Below are positions 45,306-56,169 of a stretch of 64,000 bases of DNA, piece by piece. Source of the stretch: Blasia pusilla (taxonomy: Eukaryota; Marchantiophyta; Marchantiopsida; Blasiales). Positions within the stretch are counted from its first letter, which is position 1. Every line of letters begins with the position of its first letter. Below the pieces are notes generated by a model, which was given only the letters and a program-made list of their open reading frames with translations, had not been told where the DNA came from and made no database searches. Made by a program: the position numbers and the translations under genes. Location of the stretch: the NCBI GenBank assembly GCA_050084515.1, contig CM114272.1, forward strand, positions 37,882,001-37,946,000, in the 5' to 3' direction.

Positions 45306-46053
45306 GTTGTGTGATCTTGATGTATATGTATGAGTTGATTTCTATACATGTGTGGATCTAGCTATGTGTGGGGAAGATTGGCGTTGTGTGGTGTGGATGT
45401 GACCAGCGATGTATGTTGTGTAGCAATGTGTATGTGCACGACAGTTGTCTCATCTGAGTAGCCAATAGGCCGAGATCTATCGTGGATAGGGCATAGGAGC
45501 CATCGGACTGTCCTGATTGTAACTTTGTCCCAAGGTGTTGGATGAGGTTGAGGATAGGTTCGTTGTGTCAAGAACGTTGCTTTGACAACTTTCTATTGAG
45601 GTCTTTCATAGCCAGGTGACTTGTTGAGCAGGTCACCTACCTCTGATGACTTGTGTGCGCAGGTTACCAAGAGGATAGCTATTTTTAGGGAAAGAGCCAA
45701 AAAGCTCTTCCCAACCCTATATAAGGGAGAAAGATGGCTTTCCCAAGCCATCTTTATCATGTTGGGCTGTTGGAGTACCATTCTTGCTCGTGTGTGTGAG
45801 TTAGGACTGGGTGCTAGCGTTTGGATTCCTTGATAGCATAGGGTGGACGAGGCTCGATATGTCAATGTAGATTAAGGAGTGGAGTTTTAGGGTGGGTGTG
45901 CCGTTTTTACTACTCTTTATTTTTGTTGTGTGATCTCGATGTATATGTATGAGTTGATTTATGTACATGTGTGGATCTATCCCTGTGTGGGGAAGATCGA
46001 TGTTGGATGTGACCAGCAATGTATGTTGTGTAGCGATGTGTATGCGCACGACA
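45306..46053 (+). repeat. B1 3' terminal blocks, order B-A-B
   Basis: Block B (gttgtgtgatct through gcacgaca) is at 45306-45445 and repeats at 45925-46053. Block A lies between (45446-45924). The 5' end of the same element (12169) has block A only. The outer right end GCGCACGACA at 46053 is flanked by AGGA. Block A has a TATA-like ctatataagg near 45717. Confidence 0.75.
45717..45726 (+). promoter_or_regulatory. TATA-like box in block A
   Basis: ctatataagg in block A of B1; the corresponding place in R5 reads ggtataagag near 46883-46892. Both are followed by a similar GA-rich segment and aagatggctttcccaagc. This suggests block A holds the element's promoter, as a U3 region does. Confidence 0.5.
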
Positions 46054-46609
46054 AGGAGCATGAGCAACATCTAGAGGAGGTGTTTCAACGATTGCCATTA
46101 CATGGGCTAAAGCTACATCCAAACAAGTGCAAGTTCTTCTACGACGAGATAGAGTATTTAGGTCATACGATATACCCAGGGGGCTTTAGTATGCAGCACA
46201 CAAAGGTAGAGGCTATATCACGCATTCCACACCCTAAAAATGTGAGTCAAGTTCGTGCATTCATGGGATTGGCGAACTTCTATTGAGGGTACATCAAGGG
46301 TTTTAGTTTGATTGCAAAGCCACTAACCTTGCTGACCAAGGTGGATCAGTAGTGGCATTAGGAGGATGAGGAGAAGAGAGCATTTCAGCTGCTCAAGGAA
46401 AGGTTGACGTCCGCGCCCATATTGAGGAGACAAATTAGGGGGCGTCCTTTCTAGTTGCATATCGATTGGAGCATGTTGGGCTTGGAGCCGTGCTCACTCA
46501 TCATGACGATGAGGGTAGAGAGTTTGTGGTGGCTTACATTAGTCGCTCAAACAATGTTGTAGAGACGAAGTGTAGCTCGTATGAGGGTGAGTGCTTGGCT
46601 GCAGTATGG
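46054..46609 (+). pseudogene. R1 reverse transcriptase and RNase H start, resumed
   Basis: It begins with aggagcatgag, which continues the RT frame broken at 12168 (VEEHEQHLEEVFQRL), then HPNKCKFFYDEIEYLGHTIY, VEAISRIPHP, VRAFMGLANFY and IAKPLTLLTKVDQ. Stops replace Arg, Gln and Trp codons. RNase H starts (WSMLGL) and is cut at 46609 by R5. It shows that R1 was one element before B1 inserted. Confidence 0.8.
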
Positions 46610-47096
46610 TGTCACATCTTATTTTGACGTAGGTAGATTTCTATCACGTCGACGGCATAGAGAGTCAGCGGGTTGTTCGGGTGTAACTTTGTCCCGAGAT
46701 GTCGGATGAGGTTGGCGACACGTCTGTTGCGTTGGGAACGTTATTTAAGATAACTTTTCTATTTTGGTTTTAGTCCATCAGGGGATCTGTTGACCGAGTC
46801 AACGGTCACCCGATAACCTATTTACGCAGGTTATCGTTGGGAGGGTTATTTTTGGGGGAAGAGCCTTTTGGCTCTTTTCAAGGGTATAAGAGTGAGGAAG
46901 ATGGCTTTCCCAAGCTACCTTTCTCATGTTGAGCCTTAACAGTGCCTCTCTTGCATAGACTTGTATGGGTGTGTAGGATTTAGGGTGCTAGCATCCGGAT
47001 TCCCTCATAGCGGAGGGTAGATGTGGTATGATATGCCGATGTAGATTCATGAGTGGAGTTTTAGGCCACGTGAGCCATTTTTACTACTTAGATTTT
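46610..47096 (+). repeat. R5 5' terminal block A
   Basis: It matches B1 block A loosely in the first half and closely in the second (gtatgatatgccgatgtaga, gagtggagttttagg, tactactta). TATA-like ggtataagag lies near 46883. It continues directly into leader (tgagaaagatgcg), with no block B. Confidence 0.7.
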
Positions 47097-48784
47097 ATAT
47101 GAGAAAGATGCGAGGGGGCAAGGAGGAATTCATTGTTTGCAGGTAGGCAAGCGAGTTGCCTCGGTTGAAGAGCCCTTGGAGATGTTGGTTAGCCATGTTG
47201 GTTTCATTTTTCTATTCGAGAGTCGGTGCACGGAAGCGCTGTCCATTTTTCTCAGATCTTGTTAGTGCGGGATGACAAAGGATAGTAGCAAAGTCTAGCG
47301 GTGAGTGTTCACGAGTGTGTTACCAACATGTGAGAACGGTGAGTATTGGGAAAGAGAGAAATAAACTGCAAGTTGTGTAGCCACCTCTCTACGAGTCTCT
47401 CGTACGTGCGTGGCCGTAGGCTAGGGTACAAGCTAAGGTGCGGATAGGGTTAGGTTGTGGGCGAGGGACCGGAGGATTTTCGATTAGTGAGCCGGGACTG
47501 AAGGGTTGCGGAGTCGGAGATGTGTTGACGAGAGCCTGGATGCGTAAGGCAACCAGCCGGAGGTTTGTATAGGGAGCCGGATAATCGCGGAAGTGGGGGC
47601 ACAGGCTCATAGGGAGCCGTGCCCGTGGGCGGGCCTAAAAAGGAAGGAGTTAGGACGGGAGACAAAGCTTGGCCAGGAGAGGAGAGAAAAGGGCGTCAAG
47701 CTAATTGGGGGTGGCACAAGGCCGCGTGTAGGTGTGGGAGGAGGGGGGCGACGGGATCTGCAGAGTCTCACAATGAGGGAGCTCCAAGGGTCCAAGGGAG
47801 TCATTAAGACTCCAAAGATGGAGGCATGGGCACGTGTGCCCGCATAGGGCCGCGTGCCGAACGGGTAGAGGAGGGGAAAGCAGGCGGGAGGTAGTGGGTA
47901 GGGAGGTTGGGTGCGGGGAAAGCCGAGAGTGTGGCAGGAGTAGGGAGACCGCGGGCAGCATAGGGAGGCGTGCTGTGTGTAAGTGGAAAGGCGTAGTTAG
48001 GCCGGACGTGGTTGGAACGGCCAATGCGGTAGGAGGGTGACAGGGTTGGACAGGAACGTGGTAGCTCCGCCGACTAGGTTGGGTAGTGGATATAGTTGGG
48101 CGTTTTCTTAGAGTTGTCGTGATTTGGAGTAGGTGAGCAGTGCTTGGGAGTGACGGAGAGATTTTCAAGACTAGATGTTTTTCGAGATGAGTTAGGGCTT
48201 TGCGACGGGATATACTTGCACTATGTTGACTTGTAGCGAGATTGGGTTATTCACACCGACAGTTTGTGGTGGAGAGTTGACGATGGAGTATCAATGCGTG
48301 ATGCCGACGGGTTGTCCGCATCTATGGACGGAAGGATTGACTTGTTGTGCGAGGAGGTGGTTGTGCTACAAGGGTTGTCGTGTCACATGGAGGAGTCAGG
48401 GTTGACCATGCACTAAAGTGATGGCGTCCATATTCAGGTTACCCATTTGAGTCGCTTTTAACTGCACATGTCTTGTGTCATTGAGGGTGCTTGATCCTGT
48501 AGTTGCTGGTGCTAGATGGGTGTAGCGATGGTGACGAGTGTAGACTCCTTTCATGTGTAGCATGTTGGTGAATATATGGCGGTTGCTGAGTATGGGTCGA
48601 GTGTAGGACCCGAGAGTGTCAATAGTTTAGGTGAGTTAGTGGGAGGCTCATGGTGAGCACGAGTGTTAAGTGTGCGTGAGGCCGGGTATGTCATCACGGG
48701 ATTAGCACTAGCGTAGGTGAGCTAGTGAGGAGTGTGGGAGACTCTCGATGAGTCTAAGTGCTTGAGCGGGTGAGACAAGGTTGT
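47097..48784 (+). other. R5 non-coding leader
   Basis: No supported gene. It has the motif acggaagcgctgtcc at 47229-47244 and a GC-rich middle (47400-48060) without a convincing protein. It shares ttacccatttgagtcgctttt (near 48437) with B1. Open frames here have unnatural Arg/Gly/Pro composition and lack domains. Confidence 0.55.
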
Positions 48785-50200
48785 CATCATGGCGTTCTTC
48801 CAAGAATCAGGAGAACGGGGCACGAGTAGTCGTAGTGGGGTGACACGGAGTGCTGTGAAGTATCGAGGGGTTTTGAGTGAGGAACCACCTTGATTTCCAT
48901 CCGTGGTTGGATCGTCATCACTAGACAACGGGTCTGGTGACAAGATCGCGGACGGGGATAGTGATATGTGGAGAGAGATGGATGACATGGGCCATCGGGG
49001 CATGCGTCATTCTCGGGTGTGGTAGGCACCATAGATCTAAATGATTTCATCCAAGAGTTAGACACGTGGTGTGACTTCCAGGACATATGGACCCCCACGC
49101 AGTTCAACCCTTTCATGGCATGGAAGGGGTTGTTCCAACACTTAGAAAGTCCGCCGATGGATGATAACATGGACTTCCGATATCTATACTCTGTAGAGAT
49201 GGATGCTTGGAGGGTGTATAGGGCTTCAGGTTATGTGTCCACTAGTGGTCGCGGGGCGTATGATGGAAAAGTGAGGGCGAAGGGACCTACACTATCAGCC
49301 CGAGGACTAGATGGAGAGGGTGGCAGTGAGAGCGGTGAGGTGGAAGAGACCTCTCGTGGTAGAGGACCACCGAGTTTCAATCCTACAGTGGAGTTCTTCT
49401 GACAGTTGGGGAGATGCTACCAGGGTGTGCGGACCGACAAGGTGAAGAGTCTACAGGATTTTCAGCAGAGACCGGGTGAAAGCTTGAGGGAGGTGTTCAC
49501 GTGCATGCGACGGTTGATCATTGCCACATATGGGGTGACTGATGCGCAGTCAGTACAGTATTGGTACAGGGTGCTGGATGAGGAGCTACGGAGGAGAGTT
49601 CGGGATGCGATGTTGCTTCACACGGCGAAGCCCACATTGAAGGTGGTCTTCAAGTTGTGTGAGCGGTTAGAGCTCAACATGAGTCAGGAGCAAGTGGTGA
49701 CCATGGGATTTTTGCGGGATTCGAAACATATGTCGATACGGGCCGATGAGTCAACGGCCTGTACCGACATATGTTTCCCAATAGGGACCAAGGTTGGCTT
49801 GTTGGACGTGTGATGGATTACATAGGCAGAGGGACTGCCCACAACATGGGAGAGGGCCACATGTGCCTCTGATTGCTCAAGAGCCACAAAGGATGGCCCC
49901 ACCACAGTTGCAGTATGATCAATGTCACCAATATGGTCACACTAGGATAGGTGTTATGATCTTCGCCGGGAGGTACGACCAGAGGTAGGCAGAGGACTTG
50001 GGGGCCAAAAATTTGGTGGAGATCAAGTGGTGGATGATTGTGGTGGTAGAGTGCCATCACCAATCATAGGAGATGGAGGATGTGCACCCGATGCAACGCT
50101 CCTTATGTGCATCGATCAGTTTGAGTAGAGGATTGCTGCCATGACGATGATGCAACTATAAGCAGGCCTGGAGCTGAGAGTAGCTAGTGTGGTGCCACCC
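48785..50200 (+). pseudogene. R5 gag (broken)
   Basis: This is the best-preserved family B gag. It reads MDDMGHRGM near 48980, TIDLNDFIQELDTWCDFQDI near 49030, then MAWKGLFQHLESPPMDDNM. A stop lies at 49400, followed by the core to 49813 (KVKSLQDFQQRPGESLREVF, SVQYWYRVLDEELRRRVRDA). The first CCHC-like knuckle (CWTCDGLHRQRDC, near 49796-49835) is intact; a second (YDQCHQYGHTR) has lost ligands. A frameshift lies near 49700. Gag assembles the particle and binds RNA. Confidence 0.75.
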
Positions 50201-51370
50201 TCCACCAGCCAAAACACCTCCGCTAGTCCACATGCTAGTGAGGATTCCGCGCGGATGGGATTTATGTGTAGTGTGGCTCAGGTTGAGGTTGATGTAGTGG
50301 TGACTCGGGCTGCAGGGAGAGTAACCGAGCCATCGAGAGGTGGGGTTGAGATTGACCCACATGAGGGGACTGATGGGCGGCAGGCTAGGGTTTCCCAATC
50401 TTTCATATTGTTGGAAGCACCATCGATGGTGTATGAAGTGCTTCATATTGTGGGAAGCACACTCAAAGATTGATAGCACCCACGGGTGAGGCAGGTGCGT
50501 TGACGTCACAAGGAGTTGGAGAGTTGACTCCTATGCTGGCTGGAGAGGATAAAGTGTCGACCATGTTGGGGATGGTCACTAGGGTGAGCCAAACTGTGTT
50601 GTTTTCCGCCATGGAGTTGGCGACGTTGGGAGTTGGACCAGAAGAGGTGTTCTGGCTGGCCGCCACGTACGTTGTGTGAGCATGGAGAGGTAATTGCCTT
50701 TCGTTAAGAGGTAGTTGAGGAGGTGGTGGACTTGCCCTCGGAGTAGCTACTTGGGACGTCTTCCACTGAGTCATAGCATGTTGCGGTGACAAAGTTGGTA
50801 GATATGTCAGCTAGGCCAGCAATAGAGCGAGCCATGATCACACTAGGTGTGGTGTTGTTGGATAATCGAGCAGGAGTTTTTTGCTTGGTTAGTCCCACAG
50901 GTACGGTGTACCACCCGTAGTGTGTCCTACTTGATTTGGGAGCGTAACCCTTGATGTTAGTGAAGGCGACGTGTTTGGCGTTGGGTTTACAGAAATGCGA
51001 CATTGAGTGTTGTCCCTTTCAGATACAGACCTCCATTGGGGGCGTATCATCCATGCAGTATATGACTCGACAGGAGTTGGTGGTTAGACTCCAGCCAGAG
51101 CATGAGTCGGATAGTGCGATGGTGCGCACTTGGGCGATTACGACACCGGAAAAGTTGTATGATGTTTTGGTAGGGAGTATAATGTTGTATCCCCTTGGAT
51201 TCATTCTGGATTTTTGGGAGGAGACAGTTTCTTATCGTCCCAGGTGGCGATCTCGTGACGGACGGGTGAGCCATCTACCGGTGTTGTTTGCAGGGAGTAG
51301 TGATGGTCAACCTCATGAGGATACGATGACCACGTTGGCAACATTCACAGGTGTTATTCGCTGATCAGGA
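50201..51370 (+). pseudogene. R5 pre-protease region and aspartic protease
   Basis: The pre-protease segment aligns with B1 39831-40217. The protease region follows with CVLLDLGA near 50923-50950 (active-site Ser replaced by Leu: gatttggga) and 50951-51364 open in one frame. That frame carries CPFQIQTSIGGVSSMQYMTR, EKLYDVLVGSIMLYPLGF and the end SYRPRWRSRDGRVSHLPV. It is truncated by R3 soon after (51502). Confidence 0.65.
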
Positions 51371-51501
51371 GGGTTTGGGAAGAGGAGCACCCATGCGGGG
51401 GACATTCTCGTAGCGGATAGTCCTATGGAGAGACATCCTAGGGTGGGTGTCTCTTCCCATGGTGCGGAGCTTGATTTTGTTGTTGGGGACGAGCGTTGAG
51501 A

Positions 51502-52015
51502 TGTATCACGTCTTTTAGGATAGATTGGTGAGATGTAGTAGAGCACCTTTGTGAGTAGTAAAGGACCGGCTCAGTAGGTCGAGGATGGGCTGCTGAGGCC
51601 CTGGGAAACATGAGAGAGCAGGTTTCCCCTTTGTTTCGGCTCATTTGGAGCCATATTGAGGAACTTACTATTTTAGATGAGTACCATTTTGAGTATATGA
51701 TCGACTTTGTATTTTTGGTAAGTGGCCCTTGACCTCCTACTTCAGGTCAAGAGCCAAGGAGGTGACTTGGGAGAATAGGTTACCATGGAGAGAGCTTGGG
51801 AGAGGGGTATACCTCAAGGAGAGAGAGCTTGAGAGCTCATTCTCTCTTTGTTGAACCTCCGGGCATAAGGCGGCGGAGCTATGGTCCCTTGCCTTGTGAG
51901 TGTAACCCAAGCCTCTCATTAGGAGAGTGGGTTTGGTTTGACATGAGAGAGAGTGCACACCTTTGAGAGCTATGGTGTGAGATGGTGTAGAGAGAGATTG
52001 GATCTTACTTTACAA
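51502..52015 (+). repeat. R3 5' terminal block A
   Basis: It is collinear with 2927 and 4401 through gattggatcttactttacaa, then passes into the leader (agagagaacgagag) with no block B, as in R1. It contains gagagagtgcacacc, the site where GA repeats expanded at 3420. Confidence 0.75.
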
Positions 52016-53600
52016 AGAGAGAACGAGAGAATGAGAGAGTGAGAGAGTGAGAGAGCTTCATGGGGGAGCTCGCTGGTCACTCTCTGTTTTTGCAGGTTGG
52101 GGACCGTGTTCCCCGTTCAGCGGTTCATGGGAGTGCTCACCGGAGCGAGGGCTGCTTTGATTGTTCTTTGCATTTTCTGATTTTTCGTGTGGAAGAGTGG
52201 CGTGCGGAAGCGCTGCCCAATTTCTAATAGGGATTGATTATGGGGGTGGGTTGCCCCATACCAGTGCTCTCAGGAGCACCATGTGGCTTGCTGATTTGTA
52301 TTTTACAGGTTTTACATTTCCGTTGGGAGAAATTAGCGCGGAAGCGCTGCCAAATTTTGTGTAGGAGAAAGAGACATTGGGCTTTACAACAGTCCCTGTC
52401 AATTTTTACTGGAATGTCTAATTCCAAATAATTTTTGACATTGTTGTAGATCGTGAAGCTGTGCACGTTGTGCAACAAAAAATGCACAATTTGGAGTTGC
52501 GAGTAAAAAGTTATAGTCAATCTTGCAAAATTTCCATTGCTTGGCGATTTTTAGGGATAAATTGTTCAAACCCTAAACCAGCCACCACACCGGCGGTGGC
52601 TGTCGTCATCACAGTCACCGTCAATAGTCTGCCATCAACGGTCAACCATCACTGTTGATGGTCAACCGTCACCATAACCGATCGGTCGTCACCATCAACG
52701 GTGAACCGTCACTGTTAATGGTCCACCGTCTGTTGTCCACTCTTTGGTTGCCATTGCCACCGTTACAGAGTGGAGGGTCTTCCACGACGTTCGTTGATTC
52801 TCTGACTTGCGTCGCAACCACATACTTTTTTTTGGCCGCCACCGTCATCGCAGTTTTGTCATCAACCACACTGATGGGAGATGATCTCCGGTTATAGTGT
52901 TTGAGTTTTGATTTCATGTTGCTATGTTGTGATTGGTAGCCGCTCGACGAAGATCGAGTATAGTGCCGTGACGCTCGTAGCCGCAACGCGCCGCCGATTG
53001 ATGCGACGTGCCGCTCGTGGCCGCACCACACCATCTCGATCGCGGAGCCACTCTGTCATTGTGGATCAGAGTGTGGGTTTATTGTTGATTGAGGAGTGTA
53101 TGCCGCCAAGTGCCGCATCCCACCATCGAGGGCCGTGGCGTTCGTAGCCGTTCCGTGCCGCCTGTAATGCCACACCGTTCCGGTGGAACCGCATCATCTA
53201 TCGAGGAGTTTTGAGCACCATCAGTACGGGAGGAGTATGACTTGCTGATTGGAGGAGTTGTCTCCACGATCGAGTTGGGATCCGGATTTGCAGTTGCTGA
53301 GGAGCGACATGGACATGTGTTCAAGCTACCCATTCTAATCCTTTGCCTTGCACGCGTGAGGGATTCTGGGATTTGGGTAGTTTATTTGGGGATATTGGAT
53401 TGTGTGGATGCTGAGAGCATCATTTATGTATGTGGTTTAGGGGACATAGACCAGTGTGGGATGTCCAAAGTTGAGGGTAGGTTGTCGATGAGATGATAGC
53501 CTGGTCAATTTGCCGCACCACGCCGCTTGTTGCCGCACGTTACACGTCTCGGGGAGGGAGAGTGTAGATCGAGTGCTGCATGTTTGGGATGAGTGATTGA
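52016..53600 (+). other. R3 non-coding leader
   Basis: No gene is supported. The motif copies gcggaagcgctgcc lie at 52203 and 52336. A short degenerate minisatellite of atcaacggt/accgtcac words lies at about 52600-52735. The second half (52940-53560) matches the R1 leader. No tRNA-primer site was recognised. Confidence 0.6.
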
Positions 53601-54670
53601 GGGATTATTCGCGAGGCACGAGTGATCGGGTGAGAGGGGCACGAGGGTCATCACGGTGTCTGTTTGGGACTTTGAGAGGCGAGGTGGTGAACTCGAGAGT
53701 AGCTCTAGAGGTTTTACGCGGAGTGGCGCAAGGTTCCGAGGGTCTCCAGGTGAGGGACCACCTCGACCTCCTTCTGTGTCATCGTCAGACAAGGGGGAGG
53801 GTGTAGAGGAGTTTGTGAGCACATCGCCACACATTGTGAGTGGTCCTACCACTTGGGCGGACGAGATGGACGACCGGGGTAGAGGACCGCGTAGGTTTTC
53901 AGGTGCACTAGGTACGATTGAGTTGCACGATTTCATAGCAGATTTTAGGAGTTGGTGCGACTCCCAACGGGCCAAGAACTCTAGAGAGTTCAACCCATTT
54001 ACAGCATGGAACGGTATGTTCCAGCATTTAAAGGGGCGCCCATGGACGATTACCATGAGTTCTCTTAGAGATATGCATGTGAGATCAAGGCGTGGAGGCT
54101 CTACTATGACCCACATTATGTGTCACGGATGGAGCCGTTCTCGATGAGGAGGAGGAGTCAGGAGAGGCTACTTCCTCTTCCACTAGTGACGTTTTAGGAG
54201 GGGTCACTCGCATGGGAGCAATTGCACCGTCTAGTCGAGTTTGTCCCAAGTTCAACCCTGTGGTTGAGTTCTTTGCTGAGTTGAGGGCGAGCTACCAAGG
54301 GGTTCGGACGGAGAAGTTGCAGAGCATCCATGACTTTCAGAAGCGCCCCAGTGAGAGTGTGCGTGAGGCTTACACTCGCTTGCGCCGGTTGATCAATGTC
54401 ACTCAGGGGGTGAGAGAGGCTCAAGCTATCCAGTCATGGTACGCGATGCTGGACCGGACCCTACGGACACTTATGCGGGAAGGGGTACTTCTTATGAACA
54501 CCTCCCCTATGTTGAGAGATGTTTTTAGGACCGCCGAGAATATTGAGCGCAACATGGCGGAGGAGAGCGTAGCCACCATGGGTTCTAGGCGAGAGCAGTC
54601 GCGATTGTCTGCACCACCTGTGCAGCAACGTGGACTCCGAGATAGGTCGACTATGGCACCACGAGCTTAG
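53601..54670 (+). pseudogene. R3 gag (capsid part)
   Basis: It starts near 53640 and reads MDDRGRGPRRFSGALGTIEL (53865), FRSWCDSQRAKNSREFNPF, then after a shift the gag core at 54212-54670 (NPVVEFFAELRASYQGVRTE, SIHDFQKRPSESVREAYTRL, AIQSWYAMLDR). A deletion removes the zinc-knuckle region present in R1 at 7640-7900: R3 jumps from ggaggatatga to ggagttggagttgcccg near 54675. It would lack the nucleocapsid. Confidence 0.75.
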
Positions 54671-55500
54671 GGAGGATATGAGGAGTTGGAGTTGCCCGAC
54701 ATGGTGGTGGAGCTACCCGTGGAGGAGGTAGAGTCCCACCACCTAGACGCGTCAAGGGAGATGTCGGGCATGAGGCTGTGATGGCTGCTCAGATACATCA
54801 GCTATAGGAGCAGATTGCCGCTATGACATTGAGATTACCTGATGTCGGATCCATGGCATCGACATCATATGGAGCAGCCAGAGATATGGAGGATCTTGGT
54901 TGGATGTGCGGGGTTTCCCAGATGGAGGCAGCCATAGTTGTGACGCGTGGAGCAGCCGCAGAGTTGGATCCACAACAAGGGGAAGCCAGGAAACATCCTA
55001 TGCTTCTTCAGTCTTTCACGTTGTCCGAGGCGATGAGGACCCCATCGATGGGTCCTGACCAGAGTTCTTGGAGAGTTGGTGATGTTTTTGGTATGCACGC
55101 ATGGAGGGCGATGGGAGAAGCAACTGCGACGACTCCTATTGTTGATGCTCAGGAGGGGCATGTGTCGAGCACGTTGTTGGGGGCGGCCACCATTGTGTAC
55201 TGCACTACTTTATTTTCTGCTTCTGATGTTATGACGTTGGGGGATATGCTCGTGGAGGCTTTCGGCTGGCCGCTACGCTATGTGAGCGTGGAGTTGGAGT
55301 TCTTGCATCACATTTGGAGGTGATTGCAGATGAGGTGATGAACCTGCCCTTGGAGCGGATGCTCGGGCCGTCCACGTTAGATTCATGGCAGGTTGCAGCT
55401 GCTAGGATGGCGGAGATGCCTGCTAGACCCGAGATAGAGCATGCCATGGCTTCTCTTGCTGTTGTGTTGCTGGATAACCTGAGGAGTGGTCTTCTAGTTG
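54671..55500 (+). pseudogene. R3 pre-protease region
   Basis: Family A equivalent of the segment at 39831-40217, mostly open at 54823-55323 (RDMEDLGWMCGVSQMEAAIV, LQSFTLSEAMRTPSMGPDQ), continuing in another frame (ERMLGPSTLDSWQVAAARM). Its function is unknown. It is conserved in position in all four plus-strand elements, so it is part of the polyprotein. Confidence 0.55.
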
Positions 55501-55900
55501 GTGAGTCCCGCAGGTAGAGCTTTTAGTCCGCATCGCGTCTTGTTGGATTCAGGAGCGCAACCCTTGACGTTGGGGAAAGCGTCATTCAGAGGATTGGGCT
55601 TGACGAGAGTCGATGTGGAGCGTTTTCCATTCAGGATACAGACATCCTTGGATGGAGCGAATACCACAGAGTATATCACCCGACACGAGGTGGTGGTGAG
55701 GATTTTCCTGGGATATCCTACAGATGAGTCCGTGGTGCAAGCCAAGACGATAGTGACAGATGCAGAGTCCTACGACATCTTGGTTGGTGGAGCAGTGTTA
55801 TACCCGATGGGGTTTTCTCTGGATTACTCGGAAGAGTCAACGTCCTACAGACCAAGATGGCACTCAGGTGATGGGCGCCTTAGCTTATTACCCATTTGAT
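55501..55900 (+). pseudogene. R3 aspartic protease
   Basis: An open frame 55498-55899 with the catalytic RVLLDSGAQPLTLGKASF (Asp-Ser-Gly near 55540-55550), PFRIQTSLDGANTTEYITRH, YDILVGGAVLYPMGFSLDYS and SYRPRWHSGDGRLSLLP. All of the expected retropepsin landmarks are present, and this is the only copy with an uninterrupted protease. It ends in a stop before the next segment of the polyprotein. Confidence 0.75.
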
Positions 55901-56169
55901 TTAGAGGTGTAGTGATTGAGCAACGACCAAGAGAGATGGCGACCTTAGCAACATTCAGCAGTGCCATCACTTGGCCTAGTGATTTGATTGAGGGATATGT
56001 CCATGATGAGAATACTCTCGTTCCTCATCATTCCATGGAGGAGAGGTGCCGCTGTGGGGCTCGACTGAGGAGCTTCGATGATTGGCAGATGAGCACATGT
56101 AGACCGCGTGGAGCGAGGCGTTTGCATCGGAGCGTGACGGGTCTGAGGAACCGAGGTAGTAGGCAGTGC

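Larger units (their letters stand above)
12169..46053 (+). mobile_element. B1: Ty3/gypsy-type element, family B, with about 25-kb internal insertion
   Basis: The left end TGTCACGTCTGTG at 12169 and the right end GCGCACGACA at 46053 are flanked by AGGA (12165-12168 and 46054-46057). The flanking sequences join into a continuous RT frame of R1. Internal order is block A, leader, gag (to about 14983), insertion, end of gag, protease, DNMT, RT, RNase H, integrase, PHD finger, then terminal blocks B-A-B. The two halves on either side of the insertion match the continuous sequence of R5 at 50168-50400. This is the clearest complete insertion in the window. Confidence 0.75.
46610..51501 (+). mobile_element. 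R5: Ty3/gypsy-type element, family B, 5' part
   Basis: It starts with TGTCACATCTTATTTTGACG within RNase H of R1, then has block A, leader, gag and most of the protease, and is cut at 51501 by R3. Its gag has no insertion, so it serves as the reference for the split gag of B1. The rest of the element is beyond the window. Confidence 0.75.

Noticed and set aside
47593-48168. Several open frames in the R5 leader (Arg/Gly-rich on plus, Pro/Leu/Ser-rich on minus)
   Set aside because: GC-rich leader sequence gives open frames in both strands without domains, and the B1 leader has no equivalent conserved frame.
52203-52354. The leader motif as a definite primer-binding site
   Set aside because: It occurs twice in two leaders and is far from the block A border, and I could not match it to a tRNA 3' end with confidence.
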